Of a stretch of DNA of 20,573 bases, positions 19,722 to 20,573 are shown piece by piece (the stretch's first letter is position 1; the number at the start of each line of letters is the position of its first letter). The translations under genes were made by a program, and so were the position numbers. Source of the stretch: Acidobacteriota bacterium. GTDB lineage: Bacteria; Acidobacteriota; Thermoanaerobaculia; UBA5066. Below the pieces are notes generated by a model. That model saw only the letters and a program-made list of their open reading frames with translations, searched no databases and was not told the DNA's origin. The DNA lies in assembly GCA_016789625.1 (NCBI GenBank), contig JAEUQS010000724.1, positions 1-20,573 on the forward strand, read 5' to 3'.

Positions 19722-20573
19722 TCAGAGCTGATGCCGGAGAAGGCCGGCCGTCCACTCGGCCATCCGCTCGCCGCGCGGCCGGTTCTTCCACTCGGCGAAC
19801 GTGATGAGACGGGCCCGGCTGCGGTCTTCCTCGAAGATCGCGCTCTGCTTGAGCGCGAAGGCTTCGTCGAGGACGTTCAGGTTCGCTTCGTCGTTCAGCC
19901 GGAACGAGCGATTGTCGAAGTTCGTGGACCCCACAGAGACCCACAGGTCGTCCACGATCATGACCTTGCAGTGATACATGGTGGGCTCGAACTCGAGGAT
20001 CTCGACCCCGGCTTCGAGGAGATCGCCCCACCTCGAGCGCGAGGCCTTGCGAACGAGCTCGGTGTCGATCTCCTTGCCGGGGACGATCACCTCGACCCGC
20101 ACCCCGCGCTTTCGGGCCGCGACGAGCATCTCCACGGCGAGGTCGTCGGGAACGAAATAGGACGCCGCGATGCGGATGCTCTTCCGCGCGGACGAGATGG
20201 AGAGGAGATACATGAGCCTCACGCTCTCGCTGCCCTCGCCGGGAGCGCTCTTGAACATCTGCGCCCGGGCCCCCTCGGCGGAAGCGGTCTGCTCCGGAAA
20301 GTAGGCGTCTCCGTGCAGGACCCTGCCCGTCCCCTCGATCCAGTTGTCGAGAAAGGCCGACTGCATCTGGGCGACCACCGGGCCTTCGACGCGGTAGTGG
20401 GAGTCCCGCCATTCCTCTTTGGTGCGGGCGTTCCCGTTCCATTTGTCGGCGATCCCCACGCCACCGGTGAAGCCCACGCGTCCATCGACGATGAGGAGCT
20501 TGCGGTGGGTCCGGTTGTTCATGCGGGAGAGGTTGTAGAAGCGGGGCGGGTGGTACTTGTGAATCGAAACGCC
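19722..20573 (-). CDS. Cardiolipin synthase / phospholipase D-family protein (5' end cut off)
   Basis: A membrane lipid enzyme of the phospholipase D superfamily, most like bacterial cardiolipin synthases that join phosphatidyl groups. The frame is open through the right edge; the first visible residues (GVSIHKYHPPRFYNLSR, then MNNRTHRK) match the region just before the first HKD motif, so the true start is outside the window. HKD motif 1 is HRKLLIVDG with FTGGVGIADKW following (near 20507). Motif 2 is YHCKVMIVDD followed by VSVGSTNFDNRSF (near 19973). About 178 residues separate the two catalytic histidines, as usual for the family. The N-terminal membrane helices of the long form cannot be judged. 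It ends three bases from the convergent tspO-like gene; I see no terminator hairpin between them. Confidence 0.9.
   Translation of the reverse strand, partial: GVSIHKYHPPRFYNLSRMNNRTHRKLLIVDGRVGFTGGVGIADKWNGNARTKEEWRDSHYRVEGPVVAQMQSAFLDNWIEGTGRVLHGDAYFPEQTASAEGARAQMFKSAPGEGSESVRLMYLLSISSARKSIRIAASYFVPDDLAVEMLVAARKRGVRVEVIVPGKEIDTELVRKASRSRWGDLLEAGVEILEFEPTMYHCKVMIVDDLWVSVGSTNFDNRSFRLNDEANLNVLDEAFALKQSAIFEEDRSRARLITFAEWKNRPRGERMAEWTAGLLRHQL

Overview
The window is a stretch of a high-GC bacterial chromosome (a hand count of bases 1321-1380 gives 46 G/C of 60). It is gene-dense, with many ATGA/GTGA-type start-stop overlaps. Giant hybrid histidine kinases, a two-component propeller sensor and a flotillin/NfeD cassette point to a soil-type, signalling-rich phylum such as Acidobacteriota or Myxococcota. 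That placement is an inference; there is no rRNA or marker gene. I see no tRNA, rRNA, CRISPR array, transposase or prophage gene.

Region 1 (1-3202, plus strand): the tail of an unknown gene, then a three-gene operon with an NfeD/YqiJ-like OB-fold membrane protein carrying a His-rich loop and two paralogous flotillins. This is a membrane microdomain module. Region 2 (3207-4280, minus strand): a lower-GC pair, a NYN-domain (PIN-like) putative RNase and a small disordered protein. The NYN leader holds a terminator-like hairpin directly before the ribosome binding site. The ribosome binding site of the small gene is complementary to the end of the NYN gene.

Region 3 (4281-8861, plus strand): a 1526-residue sensor kinase with a signal peptide, about 13 propeller blades, Y_Y_Y domain, membrane helix, HisKA, HATPase, receiver and HPt. 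Region 4 (8816-18506, minus strand): a tight three-gene operon. It encodes a soluble 1919-residue kinase with a HAMP array of nine exact 92-residue repeats, GAF, kinase core and three receiver-like domains (the middle one degenerate), then a second hybrid kinase (REC-GAF-HisKA-HATPase-REC-REC), then an MgtE magnesium channel. None of the three kinases has a DNA-binding output. The only HPt is on the convergent propeller kinase, so a shared phosphorelay is possible.

Region 5 (18722-20573): a pyridoxamine-phosphate-oxidase-like flavin protein overlapping a TspO gene that is broken by a one-base deletion in a T run, then a convergent cardiolipin synthase/phospholipase D gene running off the window edge.

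The most notable items are the HAMP-array kinase, which resembles fungal group III kinases, its operon with mgtE, and the NYN leader hairpin. No stretch longer than 300 bases lacks a gene; the longest gaps are 18507-18721 and 4142-4280, both divergent promoter regions.
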